Counted from the first letter of the stretch, positions 26,651 through 35,723 are shown. The stretch is DNA of 64,000 bases from Paraburkholderia sabiae (GCF_030412785.1 NZ_CP125295.1:3658001-3722000); one strand, 5' to 3'. Made by a program: numbers and translations. The notes: a model not told the origin generated them from the sequence alone.

Positions 26651-27181
26651 ATGACGACGCTCAAAGACTCGATCGAATCCTACATATTGGCGAAGGACGG
26701 CAACCGTCCGCATCTGCTGACGGATGCATTCGCACTCGATGCTTCGCTGGCGATGACCGTGAAGACGAACGCAATCGCGTTTCCGCAAGAGACGCAGGGA
26801 CGTGATGCGATTGCATCGGTATTGGTGAGCGATTTCGCGCTGAAGTACGAGAACGTGTACACGTTTTGCGTCGGCGCTATACCGGCCGAAGATCAGCGCG
26901 CATTCTCGTGCGACTGGCTCGTTTGCATGACCGAGAAGGCGACGGGCGCGGCGCGCGTCGGTTATGGGCGATATGACTGGACAGCTGATGAACAAACGTC
27001 GCACGTAGCGCGTTTGCACATCACGATCGAAGAGATGGACACGCTGCCCGCCACATCCGCCGACAGCATATTGCGTTGGGCGAGCCGCTTGCCGTATCCG
27101 TGGTGCGAGCGCGCTGTGCTAAACAACGACGCGCCGGACAACGCCACCGTCCAGCGCATCATCGCTCAATTGACGCGCTGA
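26651..27181 (+). CDS. Hypothetical protein, possibly SnoaL/NTF2-like
   Basis: A 176-residue soluble protein starting MTTLKDSIESYILAKDGNRPHLLTDAFALDASLAMTVKTN. The helix-plus-beta pattern and DAFALDASL resemble NTF2-fold proteins, but I see no decisive motif. The start is uncertain: ATG codons at 26642 and 26651 are both possible and ribosome sites are weak. Its stop is immediately followed by the convergent stop of the LD-carboxypeptidase gene. Confidence 0.65.
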   Translation: MTTLKDSIESYILAKDGNRPHLLTDAFALDASLAMTVKTNAIAFPQETQGRDAIASVLVSDFALKYENVYTFCVGAIPAEDQRAFSCDWLVCMTEKATGAARVGYGRYDWTADEQTSHVARLHITIEEMDTLPATSADSILRWASRLPYPWCERAVLNNDAPDNATVQRIIAQLTR

Positions 27182-28054
27182 TCAACGCACCAGCTGATCG
27201 CCTTCGAGCGCGGCTTTCGCGCCATACGTCCACGCATGATTGCGCGTGCCGTGGCCGATCGGAAAGCCTGCGTAAATCGGCACGTCATACGGTTTCAACA
27301 GATTGACGAGCATGTCGTGCAGCGTGAAGTCCGCGTTTTCAGGCAGCGGACAGCGGATGAAATCGCCGAGCACGAACGCGCGCGCGCCGTCGAACACGCC
27401 CGCTTCGCGCAACTGCATGACATTGCGATCAATGCGGTAAGCAAGCTCGGTCACGTCTTCGAGCAGCACGATCGCGCCGTCGCAACTCGCCTGCCACTGC
27501 GTGCCGGAAATACTCGCGAGCGTCGTAATGTTGCCACCCGCAAGGTGTCCTTCGACGCGGCTCATATCCTTTGAAGGACGATACAAAAGCTGCAGCGGCA
27601 CAGGCGCCGCGCGCTCCTCGCGCAACTCGGCGAGCATGCTTTCGCGCGATGCATCGTCGTGTTTCGTCGCGAGTCCGTTCAACGTCGGACCGTGGATCAC
27701 ACGCACATTGGGCATGCCATGCAGCGCGCTGAAGAGCGCAGTCGCATCGGAAAAGCCCACTAAAGTCTTCGCGCAAGGCACCGATTCCGGCACCGCGCGC
27801 AACGTGTAGATGCTGCCGTAACCGCCGCGCGCCACCCACACGATATCGACGGAAGGATCGGTCAATGCGCGATGCAGATCGGCGGCACGGTCTTCATGTT
27901 TGCCCGCGTGATAGCGATAGCGGTCGCGCACGTGCGCGCCGACCTGCACGCGCAGGCCCCAGCTTTCGAGCAGCGCAATGCTCTGCTCGACATGCGTCAT
28001 ATCCGGCACGCCCGCCGGCGCGACGACTGCAACCGTCTTGCCGTCGAGCTTCAT
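27182..28054 (-). CDS. ldcA: LD-carboxypeptidase (peptidase S66)
   Basis: A 290-residue serine peptidase that removes the terminal D-Ala from murein tetrapeptides during cytoplasmic peptidoglycan recycling. The nucleophile is Ser102 in VGFSDATAL. The other triad residues are the Glu of LLEDVTE and the His of GHGTRNHA. ARGGYGSIY is the conserved glycine-rich motif. Its ATG overlaps the stop of the upstream ankyrin gene (ATGA), so the two are translationally coupled. Confidence 0.92.
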   Translation of the reverse strand: MKLDGKTVAVVAPAGVPDMTHVEQSIALLESWGLRVQVGAHVRDRYRYHAGKHEDRAADLHRALTDPSVDIVWVARGGYGSIYTLRAVPESVPCAKTLVGFSDATALFSALHGMPNVRVIHGPTLNGLATKHDDASRESMLAELREERAAPVPLQLLYRPSKDMSRVEGHLAGGNITTLASISGTQWQASCDGAIVLLEDVTELAYRIDRNVMQLREAGVFDGARAFVLGDFIRCPLPENADFTLHDMLVNLLKPYDVPIYAGFPIGHGTRNHAWTYGAKAALEGDQLVR

Positions 28055-28578
28055 GCGCCCGCCTTCTTCGCGAGCAGCGCGGCCGTGTCGGGCGCGCCCA
28101 TGCGGCTCGCGGCATCGGCGGCCGACACGCCGTTCGCGTCGCGCGCGTGCGGGTCCGCGCCATGCGCGAGCAGCAGTTCGACCATTTCGGTGCGATTGAA
28201 CATCGCGGCGATCATCAGCGCCGTGCGTCCATCCGGCGATGCGCCTTCGACATCCGCGCCATGCGCGAGCAAGGTCTGGACGACATCCTTGAAGCCTTTG
28301 AACGCCGCGCCCGCGATGGGCGTCTGCCCGTTGTCGTTACGCAGGTTCGGGTCCGCGCCGCGTTCAAGCAGCACGCGCACGGCGTCGGCGTGGCCGTGGT
28401 ACGCGGCGAGCATCACGAGGCTGTCGCCTTTCTCGTTGCGCAGATTCGGCGGCGCACCTTTTTCGATGACGGCCGCGAGCATGTTCGCTTCGCCGCGCCG
28501 GGCTGCGTCGAAAATTTCGCGCGCCACTTCGAGCAAATCAGGATCGATGTCTTCGGGGCTGCGCTTGTCGTCTGTCAT
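28051..28578 (-). CDS. Ankyrin-repeat protein
   Basis: A 175-residue soluble protein with about four ankyrin repeats between residues 30 and 170, visible as NLRNEKGDSLVMLAAYHGH, LLERGADPNLRNDNGQTPIA and LLAHGADPHARDANG. It probably mediates a protein contact. The start at 28578 has CGGAGAAG upstream. It overlaps ldcA by four bases, so partner or regulator of the carboxypeptidase is a reasonable inference. Confidence 0.9.
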   Translation of the reverse strand: MTDDKRSPEDIDPDLLEVAREIFDAARRGEANMLAAVIEKGAPPNLRNEKGDSLVMLAAYHGHADAVRVLLERGADPNLRNDNGQTPIAGAAFKGFKDVVQTLLAHGADVEGASPDGRTALMIAAMFNRTEMVELLLAHGADPHARDANGVSAADAASRMGAPDTAALLAKKAGA

Positions 28579-28760
28579 GAAGCTTCTCCGCTGTCGAACG
28601 ATATTCGCCGTGTGCACGGCGCGTCGGGTACAGCAGAGGATACAGGCAATGCATGGCTGACGCTGCGCTCGCCCAGGATGCGCAGGACGCTCACGGGACA
28701 GCCGTGAACGGAGAGGAAAATCGACTGGAAGCGCTCAGTCAGGCGCTTCGGAAACCACAA

Positions 28761-28777
28761 TGGTGAGCGTTTTCGGG
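28761..28777 (-). repeat. Origin-type iteron outside the origin
   Basis: TGGTGAGCGTTTTCGGG, followed by AGA. It lies between the ankyrin gene and the hypothetical gene at 28797. Confidence 0.75.
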
Positions 28778-28796
28778 AGAAGAAAGCGCCCGGCAA

Positions 28797-29261
28797 TTAC
28801 GCCTGCTTGCGCATCGTCGGCTGGATGTCGCCGTTGGCCATGATGCGGTCGAGCCGCGCGCTCGCGTCCGTCAGCGCGCTAAGCGGCGCGCGCTGCAATT
28901 GCGCGTCGTAGGTACTGACGATGTGCGAAAACAACTCGACATGCGCGTCGTCGAGACGCCAGTCGTCGCTCGTACGGCCGCGATCGAAGGTGATGGCGAG
29001 CGCCTGATCTGCGGTGCGCAGCTGATCGTAGGTCATCTCACCGTAGCCGAGATCGCACAGGAAGCCGGTCAGCAGCATCGTCTGCGTGAGTGTTTGCGCA
29101 GCGCTCATGCTGCCGGCGCCGCGCCGCAGCGCGTCGAGTGCGATATGCACGGGCAGGATCAGCTCGACGGCCATGCTGCGCGGGATCGGCAGCAACAATG
29201 CCTTGGCCTGCCGCGCGCGCGCTGACTGATTGCTGCCGGGAAACGGAATGGTCTTGGCCAT
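28797..29261 (-). CDS. Conserved hypothetical protein
   Basis: A 154-residue soluble, helical protein (MAKTIPFPGSNQSARARQAK and onward). The N-terminal 30 residues are basic; the rest has LILPVHIALDALRRG, LLTGFLCDLGYGEM and FSHIVSTYDAQLQ. I know of no assigned function and see no catalytic motif. The start at 29261 is supported by the sequence style, although longer in-frame readings exist. It is a single gene, with an iteron copy just beyond its 3' end. Confidence 0.65.
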   Translation of the reverse strand: MAKTIPFPGSNQSARARQAKALLLPIPRSMAVELILPVHIALDALRRGAGSMSAAQTLTQTMLLTGFLCDLGYGEMTYDQLRTADQALAITFDRGRTSDDWRLDDAHVELFSHIVSTYDAQLQRAPLSALTDASARLDRIMANGDIQPTMRKQA

Positions 29262-29365
29262 GTCGCTCGAGAAAAATTGGGAATGCTCTAGCGATAACGG
29301 CGCAAGCCGGAAAAGATTAAGGGCTGATTTGGGTAAACCGCAAACGTTTGTCGACGATCGGAAAG

Positions 29366-29893
29366 TTACAGGTGCTTGAAATAGAAGGTCGTGCCGCAAA
29401 ACGATCCATCCGGCATCAACGCGTAATTGGGCACCGCGCCGACGCGCTGCCAGCCCGCGCGTGCGTAGACGCGCTCGGCGTCGCCACCCGTCACGGTGTC
29501 GAGCACGAGCACGGTTTTGCCTTCGTCGCGGGCCACGGCATCGGCGGCTGCCATCAACTGTTGGGCGACGCCGCGCCGGCGCGCGCGACGATGCACGAGC
29601 ATCTTCGCGACATCGGCGCGATGCGGCTGGTTGTCGGGTTGCGCGAGCACCAGTTGAACCGTGCCGGCGATGCAGCCGTCCGCGTCTTCCGCGACGAGCA
29701 GCGCGCGTTCGCCGCTTTCCACGGCGCTTGCCACCATCTGCCAGAAAGCAACCGCTTTGGTGCGTTCGAGCGGCCACATGAAGCTCACCGATGCGCCGCC
29801 CGCGACGCAATCGATCAGCACATCGGCAAGACCGTCGATGCTTTGCGCGGCTTCGTGCGCGGCGAGCCGTCTTACGCGGATCGTTTCCGTCAT
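29366..29893 (-). CDS. GNAT-family N-acetyltransferase
   Basis: A 175-residue acetyltransferase. Motif A for acetyl-CoA is VAKMLVHRRARRRGVAQQLM (about 94-113), and the C-terminal part is ERVYARAGWQRVGAVPNYAL. The acceptor is unknown. Its start overlaps the XRE-cupin stop by four bases (ATGA), so it is in an operon with and probably regulated by that protein, as seen for other GNAT/XRE-cupin pairs in Burkholderia. Confidence 0.9.
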   Translation of the reverse strand: MTETIRVRRLAAHEAAQSIDGLADVLIDCVAGGASVSFMWPLERTKAVAFWQMVASAVESGERALLVAEDADGCIAGTVQLVLAQPDNQPHRADVAKMLVHRRARRRGVAQQLMAAADAVARDEGKTVLVLDTVTGGDAERVYARAGWQRVGAVPNYALMPDGSFCGTTFYFKHL

Positions 29894-30489
29894 GTGTTTC
29901 TCCGTAAAGGTGAGGGCGGCAGCGTGGTCAGCGCCACCAGATAGCGCGCCGGTTTGCGCGTCGGGTTCCGATACACGACCGGGCAATCGAGCCGCATCGT
30001 CACGCAATCGCCCGCTTCGAGCCGCCAGGTTTCGTCGCCCGCGCTGATTTCCATCGCGCCTTCGATCAGCCATATCTGCTGATGGATCTCGGCGTCGCGG
30101 GCGCCCGTCTCGTAGGCGACACGCTGCCCGGCAGGAAAGTGAACCTCCACTAACTGAAGCGGCGACGGCTGCGCGGGCGACAGGTTGCGCCGCGTGTAGC
30201 CCGATTCGGGATCGGTCCAGACAGCCTGCGTCGCGGCGCGCGCGACGGGCGAGGGCGCCTGTTCGGACGGCGCGGGCGCCTCGAACAACGACGCGAGCGT
30301 GACGCCGAGCGCGGTGGCGAGTTTGTCGAGCACGGCTGCCGTCGGACTGCTCTGCGCGCGCTCGATCAGCGAGATATTCGAGCGGCTCACGCCGCTGCGT
30401 TCGGCGAGCGCTTCCAGCGACAGGCCGTGGCCGTCGCGCAGTTCGCGCACGCGGCGCGCAATCAGCGAGTTGATGTCCATGAAATCCAT
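29890..30489 (-). CDS. XRE-family regulator with cupin domain
   Basis: A 199-residue repressor-like protein. The XRE HTH spans about 8-65 (VRELRDGHGLSLEALAERSGVSRSNISLIERAQSSPT), and a cupin domain covers about 110-190 (HFPAGQRVAYE, IHQQIWLIEGAMEI). An inverted repeat ATACTGGA-N7-TCCAGTAT begins two bases beyond the proposed start codon, so autoregulation is likely. The start could instead be the second ATG at 30480. The first gene of a two-gene operon with the GNAT. Confidence 0.88.
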   Translation of the reverse strand: MDFMDINSLIARRVRELRDGHGLSLEALAERSGVSRSNISLIERAQSSPTAAVLDKLATALGVTLASLFEAPAPSEQAPSPVARAATQAVWTDPESGYTRRNLSPAQPSPLQLVEVHFPAGQRVAYETGARDAEIHQQIWLIEGAMEISAGDETWRLEAGDCVTMRLDCPVVYRNPTRKPARYLVALTTLPPSPLRRNT

Positions 30490-30490
30490 A

Positions 30491-30513
30491 ATACTGGATC
30501 AAAATTCCAGTAT
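30491..30513. promoter_or_regulatory. Palindromic operator candidate of the XRE-cupin/GNAT operon
   Basis: ATACTGGA (30491-30498) and TCCAGTAT (30506-30513) are perfect inverted arms with a 7-bp spacer, directly upstream of the regulator gene. Binding by its own product is inferred from position. Confidence 0.55.
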
Positions 30514-30625
30514 GGTGGATAGAGGTGCGTCGCGTCACATTCGAATGGGAGAGTGCAAACGGCTTCGGGCACAATGCCCGGACGTCCCGACTTCCTGAAC
30601 CACGCGAACCCAGCGAACCCGAACG

Positions 30626-33118
30626 ATGAGCCGTCGCCAAGCCGTCTCAAGTCAGCCGCCTAGCAGGTCGATCGGTCGAACCGTCGGCCTTGCCGCGCTC
30701 GTGCTGGCGGGCATCGTGGTCGCGTTGCTGTGCGCGGCGCTGCTCGGCGGCTGGCTGCTGCTGCGCGGCAGCCTCGCGCAACTCGACGGCACGCAGCGCG
30801 CGCCGTCGTTGTCGTCGGCGGTGACGATCGAGCGCGACGCGCTCGGCGTGCCGACCATCCACGGCGCGTCGCGCGATGACGTCGCCTACGCGACGGGCTT
30901 TCTGCACGCGCAGGATCGCTATCTGCAGATGGACCTGCTGCGGCGCGTCGCGGCGGGCGAGATGTCGGCGCTGGTCGGTCCGAACGCGCTGGAACTGGAC
31001 CGGCGCAACCGACTGCATCGCTTTCGCGCCCGCGCGCATGCCGCCGTCGAAGCCATGCCCGCCGATCAGCGGCAATTGCTCGAACGCTACACGGCGGGCG
31101 TCAATGCCGGGCTGGCCGCGCTGTCGTCGCGTCCGTTCGAATACTGGATGCTGCGCACGCAGCCCGAGCCGTGGCGCGCCGAAGACTCGCTGCTCGTCGT
31201 CTACGCGATGTATTTCGATCTGCAATCGTTCGAAACGCGGCGGATTCTCGCGCGCGCCGTGCTGCGCGATCGCGTGCCCGCCGATCTGTACGCGTTCCTG
31301 CTGCCCGCCGCGAGCCACTGGGATGCGCCATTCGACAGCGCGTCGACGCCTTCCATCGAGCCCGCGCATATTCCGTCGACGCGCCCCGACTGGCTCGCCG
31401 CGCCGAAGCCCGTCAGCACCGCGCATCGCGACGCACAAGAGGACGTGAGCCAGTCGGCGATCGGCAGCAATGGCTGGGTCGTCAACGGCGCGCACAGCGC
31501 GCATGGCGGCGCGATTCTCGCGAGCGACATGCACCTCGGCCTTTCGCTGCCGAACATCTGGTATCGCGTGTCGCTGATGTGGCCTGCGAGCGACGGCCAG
31601 CCGATGCACGCGCTGACGGGCGTCAGCCTGCCCGGCGCGCCGCTCGTCATCGCGGGCAGCAACGGCAAGATCGCGTGGGGCTTCACGAACAGCTATGGCC
31701 GTTACATCGACCTGATCGAGCTGCATCGCAATTCCGCCGATCCGTTGCAATACCGCGCGCCCGATGGCAAGTGGACACGCGCTACCGTTTATCACGAACG
31801 CATCGATGTAAAGGGCGGCGCGAGCGTCGATTTTCCTGTCGCCGAAACACGCTGGGGACCGGAGCTGACGGTCGGCGCGCGCGCATACGCGTTGCGCTGG
31901 GTCGCGCACGATCGCGAAGCCGTGAACCTCAATCTGCAAAAACTCGAAGACGCGAAGACGATCGACGAAGCGCTGCACGTCGCGCAAACCAGCGGCCTGC
32001 CGACGCAGAACATCATGGTCGCCGACTCGCGCGGCAAGATCGGCTGGACGCTCGCCGGTCCGTTGCCGCAGCGCGATCGCAACGACGTTCAAAGCGGCCC
32101 CGACAGCGACGTGCCCTACGACTCGGCGACCTATAAAGGCTGGACGCACTATCTGCCGCCCGAGAAGTATCCGAAGCGTGTCGATCCGCCGCTCGGCCGC
32201 TTGTGGACGGCGAACAATCGCGTGGTGATGTCGGGCGACGCCGCGCTGATCGGCGACGCGGGCGCGGACCTCGGCGCGCGCGCCTCGCAGATTCGCGACG
32301 ATCTGCTCGCCGCGCCGAGTCCCGACGAACACGCGATGCTGTCGATCCAGACCGACGACCGCGCGCAATGGATCGACGCCTGGCGGCGCGTGGCGCTCGA
32401 AGCGCTCGACGCAAGCGCGCTCGACGGACATCCGCAGCGCGCGGCGTTCCGTCAGCAACTGGTCGCGTTGAACGGGCGCGCGGATGTCGATGCCGTCGGC
32501 TACCGTCTCGTGCGCGGCTTCTTTTTCTCGCTGTACGACGCGTGGTTCGGCAGGCTCGACGCGGACCTCGCGGGCGCGATGCCGGGCGGCGGCAGCAGCA
32601 ATCCGCCGCTCGGTCTGCGCGTGGCGAATTCGCGTTACGAAGCCGTGATGGAGACGCTCGCCGAGCATCACGCGTGGGTGCCGGAAGGCTTCCGCGACTG
32701 GCACTCGTTCGTGCTCGACCGTATCGACCGGACCATCGCGCAGTTGCCGGCCGATACGCCCATCGAAGAAGCGCGCTGGGGCGATCGCAATCGCGCGGCC
32801 ATCGAGCATCCGTTCGCGCGCATCGTGCCGTCGTGGCTGCCGTGGGTGCGCGGCTGGCTCGGTGCGCCGCATGATCGATTGCCCGGCGATATCAACATGC
32901 CGCGCGTGCAGACGCCGAACTTCGGCGCGTCGGAGCGGATGATCGTGTCGCCGGGGCGCGAGCAGAGCGGCATCTTCGAAATGCCGGGCGGACAGTCGGG
33001 GCATCCGTTGTCGCCGTACTTTCTCGCCGGCCACGAAGCGTGGGTGCGCGGCGAGAAGACGTCGTTCCTGCCGGGCGCGCCTGTGCATCGGCTGACGCTT
33101 GGCCGCGCGGCGCAATGA
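30626..33118 (+). CDS. Penicillin acylase-family Ntn hydrolase
   Basis: An 830-residue precursor of the peptidase S45 family. It has an N-terminal membrane or signal segment (about 18-46), an alpha-chain region (VTIERDALGVPTIHG, FLHAQDRYLQMDLLRR), and a self-processing site at Gly280/Ser281 (IGSNGWVVNG). Ser281 becomes the N-terminal nucleophile of the beta chain. Asn and Arg oxyanion residues appear in WGFTNS and WTANNR. Members hydrolyse penicillins, acyl-homoserine lactones or other N-acyl compounds; the substrate cannot be read here. It diverges from the XRE-cupin operon and is followed by the MazG-like gene. Confidence 0.9.
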   Translation: MSRRQAVSSQPPSRSIGRTVGLAALVLAGIVVALLCAALLGGWLLLRGSLAQLDGTQRAPSLSSAVTIERDALGVPTIHGASRDDVAYATGFLHAQDRYLQMDLLRRVAAGEMSALVGPNALELDRRNRLHRFRARAHAAVEAMPADQRQLLERYTAGVNAGLAALSSRPFEYWMLRTQPEPWRAEDSLLVVYAMYFDLQSFETRRILARAVLRDRVPADLYAFLLPAASHWDAPFDSASTPSIEPAHIPSTRPDWLAAPKPVSTAHRDAQEDVSQSAIGSNGWVVNGAHSAHGGAILASDMHLGLSLPNIWYRVSLMWPASDGQPMHALTGVSLPGAPLVIAGSNGKIAWGFTNSYGRYIDLIELHRNSADPLQYRAPDGKWTRATVYHERIDVKGGASVDFPVAETRWGPELTVGARAYALRWVAHDREAVNLNLQKLEDAKTIDEALHVAQTSGLPTQNIMVADSRGKIGWTLAGPLPQRDRNDVQSGPDSDVPYDSATYKGWTHYLPPEKYPKRVDPPLGRLWTANNRVVMSGDAALIGDAGADLGARASQIRDDLLAAPSPDEHAMLSIQTDDRAQWIDAWRRVALEALDASALDGHPQRAAFRQQLVALNGRADVDAVGYRLVRGFFFSLYDAWFGRLDADLAGAMPGGGSSNPPLGLRVANSRYEAVMETLAEHHAWVPEGFRDWHSFVLDRIDRTIAQLPADTPIEEARWGDRNRAAIEHPFARIVPSWLPWVRGWLGAPHDRLPGDINMPRVQTPNFGASERMIVSPGREQSGIFEMPGGQSGHPLSPYFLAGHEAWVRGEKTSFLPGAPVHRLTLGRAAQ

Positions 33119-33146
33119 TTCAGTCTTGAAGGAGTGGAGTGACGGT

Positions 33147-33527
33147 ATGGAGAAGGAACGGAGCAGCGATCTGGTTGCGGTGCGCGATCTGCTGCGGCAA
33201 TTCGTCAGCGAGCGCGACTGGTCGCGCTTTCATTCGCCGAAAAATCTCGCGACGGCGCTGAGCGTCGAAGCAAGCGAACTGCTGGAGCCGTTTCAATGGT
33301 TGCAGTCCGGCGAGAAGAGCGAACTCGCTGAAGACAAGCTCACCGCGATCCGTCACGAGATGGCCGACGTGCTCGCGTATCTGGTGATGCTCGCTGATCG
33401 GCTCGATGTCGATCTGTATGCGGCCGTGCTGGAAAAGATCGAATTGAATCGCGCGAAATATCCCGCGGAGAAGGTGCGCGGCGATTCACGCAAGTACTCG
33501 GAATACGGTTCGGGTCACGAAGATTGA
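33147..33527 (+). CDS. MazG-like nucleotide pyrophosphohydrolase
   Basis: A 126-residue all-alpha NTP pyrophosphohydrolase of the RS21-C6/dCTPase type. The magnesium-binding acids are in LSVEASELLEPFQW and HEMADVLAYLVMLAD. It probably hydrolyses non-canonical or excess dNTPs, such as dCTP analogues, to the monophosphate. The start at 33147 has AAGGAGTGGAG upstream. It follows the acylase after 28 bp. An iteron copy and a bidirectional terminator follow. Confidence 0.9.
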   Translation: MEKERSSDLVAVRDLLRQFVSERDWSRFHSPKNLATALSVEASELLEPFQWLQSGEKSELAEDKLTAIRHEMADVLAYLVMLADRLDVDLYAAVLEKIELNRAKYPAEKVRGDSRKYSEYGSGHED

Positions 33528-33532
33528 TCGAT

Positions 33533-33549
33533 AGGTGAGGGTTTTCGGG
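33533..33549 (-). repeat. Origin-type iteron outside the origin
   Basis: AGGTGAGGGTTTTCGGG, followed by AG; an exact consensus copy. It starts six bases after the MazG-like stop codon and precedes the terminator. Confidence 0.8.
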
Positions 33550-33576
33550 AGCAATAAAGCAGGCGCTTCCAGAAGC

Positions 33577-33603
33577 AAAAAAGCCGCCCGAAGGCGGCTT
33601 TTG
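33577..33603. terminator. Bidirectional Rho-independent terminator
   Basis: AAGCCGCC (33581-33588) pairs with GGCGGCTT (33593-33600) around CGAA, with A-runs before and T-runs after. It serves the convergent MazG-like and yceI genes. Confidence 0.85.
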
Positions 33604-33629
33604 CGTCAAACCGGCAATGTGCAAGAAGC

Positions 33630-34208
33630 TTACTGCTTCACGCCTTCAGCCTGGATATGCAGCACGGTCTTCGTGTTGAAGCCGTACGACTTGCCCCAGT
33701 CGATACCGAAGTCCGCGCGGTCGAACGTCGCCGTCGATTCCGTGCCGCACACTTCGCGCTTGAGCATCGGGTTGATGAAGCACTTGAACGATTCGATCTT
33801 CAGGTTCAGCGGCTTCGTCACGCCGTGCAGCGTCAGCGTGCCGATCACTTCGACGGGCGTGTCGCCGTCGAAACGGATCTGCGTGCCCTTGTAGGTCGCC
33901 GTCGGGTACTTCGCTGCGTCGAAGAACTCGGGCGTTTGCAGGTGCTTGTCGAGCTTGTCGTTGCCGGTGTCGATCGACGTCGCGTCGATGGTCACGTCGA
34001 CGGTGCCCGTCTTCGCCGCGCGATCGAGCGTCACCGTGCCGCTCGACTTCTTGAACTTGCCGCGCCACACCGAGATGCCGCCGAAGTGGTCCGCTTCGAA
34101 GCTCGGGTAGGTGTGGTTCGGATCGAGCTGATACGTGTCGGCGGCCATTGCATTGAACGACATGCCCGCGATCAGCGCGCCCGCTGCGATCAACAGTTGT
34201 TTCTTCAC
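33630..34208 (-). CDS. YceI-family periplasmic protein
   Basis: A 192-residue protein with a Sec signal ([24 protein letters not shown]). The lipocalin-like YceI domain starts [19 protein letters not shown] and ends VLHIQAEGV. YceI proteins bind polyprenyl or quinone-like lipids. It is the third gene of a cytochrome b561-yceI-yceI operon, which hints at quinone-linked electron transfer. It is more typical of E. coli YceI than its neighbour at 34245. Confidence 0.93.
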   Translation of the reverse strand: MKKQLLIAAGALIAGMSFNAMAADTYQLDPNHTYPSFEADHFGGISVWRGKFKKSSGTVTLDRAAKTGTVDVTIDATSIDTGNDKLDKHLQTPEFFDAAKYPTATYKGTQIRFDGDTPVEVIGTLTLHGVTKPLNLKIESFKCFINPMLKREVCGTESTATFDRADFGIDWGKSYGFNTKTVLHIQAEGVKQ

Positions 34209-34244
34209 GTTATTCTCCAGAGTTGATGAGTGTGCCCCGCGCGC

Positions 34245-34814
34245 TCAATGCTTTGCGGCGACGATGTGAAACTTGATGACGACATCGTCGGCGACCACCG
34301 ACGTGTCTTTCCATTCGCCCGTGCCGACGTCGTACTGCGTGCGCTTGATGGGCAGTGAGCCGTCGAAGGTTTGCGTCGCGCCTTGCTGCGTGATCGCGAC
34401 GGGCACGGTGACGGTCTGCGATTTGCCCTTGATGGTCAGTTTGCCCGTCACCTTGTACTGGTTGCCGCCCGCGGGCGCGATGGCCGTCGACACGAACGTG
34501 GCCTTCGGGAACGTCGTGCTGTCGAACCATTCCTTGCCGCGCACCTGCTTGTTGTATTCGTCGTCGCCGAGGTCGTAGCTGCCCGTGTCGATCGACAGAT
34601 TCGCGCTGCCTGCCGTCGGCTTCGCGGGGTCGAAAGTCAGTTGCGCGGAGAACTTCTTGAAGGTGCCGTCGACGGGCACGTTCATCTGTTTCGATGTCGC
34701 GACGACGGTGCTCTTGCTGGCATCGACCTGTGCGAAAGCGGGCAACGCGGCAGCGAACAGAACGGCGGCGGCACCGGCCAACACGCGGCGATAAGAGTTG
34801 TTCTTCATGTTCAT
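34245..34814 (-). CDS. YceI-family periplasmic protein (divergent)
   Basis: A 189-residue protein with a signal peptide ending PAFA/QVDASKSTVVATSKQ. The YceI domain follows, with VPVDGTFKKFSAQLTFDP, SIDTGSYDLGDDEYNKQVRGKEWFD and KATFVSTAI. It belongs to the subgroup lacking the N-terminal HTxxxF motif. It lies between cytochrome b561 and the second yceI gene, with short gaps. The start may be ATG 34808 instead of 34814. Confidence 0.9.
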   Translation of the reverse strand: MNMKNNSYRRVLAGAAAVLFAAALPAFAQVDASKSTVVATSKQMNVPVDGTFKKFSAQLTFDPAKPTAGSANLSIDTGSYDLGDDEYNKQVRGKEWFDSTTFPKATFVSTAIAPAGGNQYKVTGKLTIKGKSQTVTVPVAITQQGATQTFDGSLPIKRTQYDVGTGEWKDTSVVADDVVIKFHIVAAKH

Positions 34815-34850
34815 TCGATGATCAACGTGAAAGCGCCTTGAAACACGCGC

Positions 34851-35399
34851 TCATTTGAGGAAGGGAATCATGCGTGCGAGCAGTCCGTCGCGTTCGACGA
34901 ACTGATGCTTGAGCGCCGCCAGCACATGCATCGCAAAGAGCGCGAGCAGCGTGTAATTCAACGCGATATGCGCGGTGCGCAAAACGGCCTTCAGCGCGTG
35001 ATCGGGACCGATGATGGTCGGCAGCGGCAGTACGCCGAGATACACCACCTGCACGCCCGCAGCCGAACTGAAGAAGTAGCCGGTGAACGGAATCGCGAGC
35101 ATCAGCACGTAGAGCAGCGCGTGCGTCGCGTGGGCGGCGGCTTTCTGCCATGCAGGCATCGCGGGCATCGGCGGCGCTTGATGCGTTGCGCGCCAGATGA
35201 GTCGCAGCACTGCCAGCGCGAACACCGTCACGCCGATCCACTTGTGCCACGACACGTATTTGAGCTTCGTCGGCGTGAAGCCCGGAATGTCCGTCATGAT
35301 CCAGCCGAGGTAGAAGCCGCAGATCATCAGCAGCGCGATCAGCCAGTGCAGTGCAATTGCTGTGCGGCTATAGCTTCGGGATGGAACATGAGACGTCAT
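34851..35399 (-). CDS. Cytochrome b561 family protein
   Basis: A 182-residue inner-membrane protein with four transmembrane helices. Heme-ligand histidines are visible in AIALHWLIALL, VSWHKWIG, ATHALLYVL and ALFAMHVLAALKH. It transfers electrons between quinol and oxidants such as superoxide. It is the promoter-proximal gene of an operon with two yceI genes, as in the E. coli yceJ-yceI arrangement. ATG 35399 is preferred to an in-frame TTG at 35405. Confidence 0.9.
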   Translation of the reverse strand: MTSHVPSRSYSRTAIALHWLIALLMICGFYLGWIMTDIPGFTPTKLKYVSWHKWIGVTVFALAVLRLIWRATHQAPPMPAMPAWQKAAAHATHALLYVLMLAIPFTGYFFSSAAGVQVVYLGVLPLPTIIGPDHALKAVLRTAHIALNYTLLALFAMHVLAALKHQFVERDGLLARMIPFLK

Positions 35400-35657
35400 A
35401 GGCAATCGATGACCTTCGCGTAATCGGTTCGCTGTGGAGCGCGACGCAATGACGCCGCCCTTGATTGAACGCGAATGGTAGTGGGCGAATATGCCTATGA
35501 ATAGCTATGCGACAGGGAACAGATCGTTGCGACGATGTGAGCAATCGTTTAACAATTTCACGCGCGATTGCGCATCGAACGTGATGTTCGAAATCGTCCT
35601 CGCGAGTCTCCGTAACGGTGAGTTGATCCACCGCCGATGCACTCACGAATGCGCTTC

Positions 35658-35674
35658 AGGTGAGACTATTCGGG
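35658..35674 (-). repeat. Origin-type iteron outside the origin
   Basis: AGGTGAGACTATTCGGG. It is 66 bp from the next copy, a spacing also seen in the origin array (67 bp). Confidence 0.65.
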
Positions 35675-35723
35675 ATCGCGTTAACGGTGAGTCGCCTTGC
35701 AACCCGCACGGCACTGTAGCGAA

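Noticed and set aside
29895..29915. AGGTGAGGG inside the GNAT/XRE operon
   Set aside because: Not followed by CGGG at the right distance and located within coding sequence; chance match.
30647..33115. 822-codon open frame antisense to the penicillin acylase
   Set aside because: A GC-rich shadow frame with His/Arg-rich low-complexity translation. The sense strand has a full Ntn-hydrolase signature.
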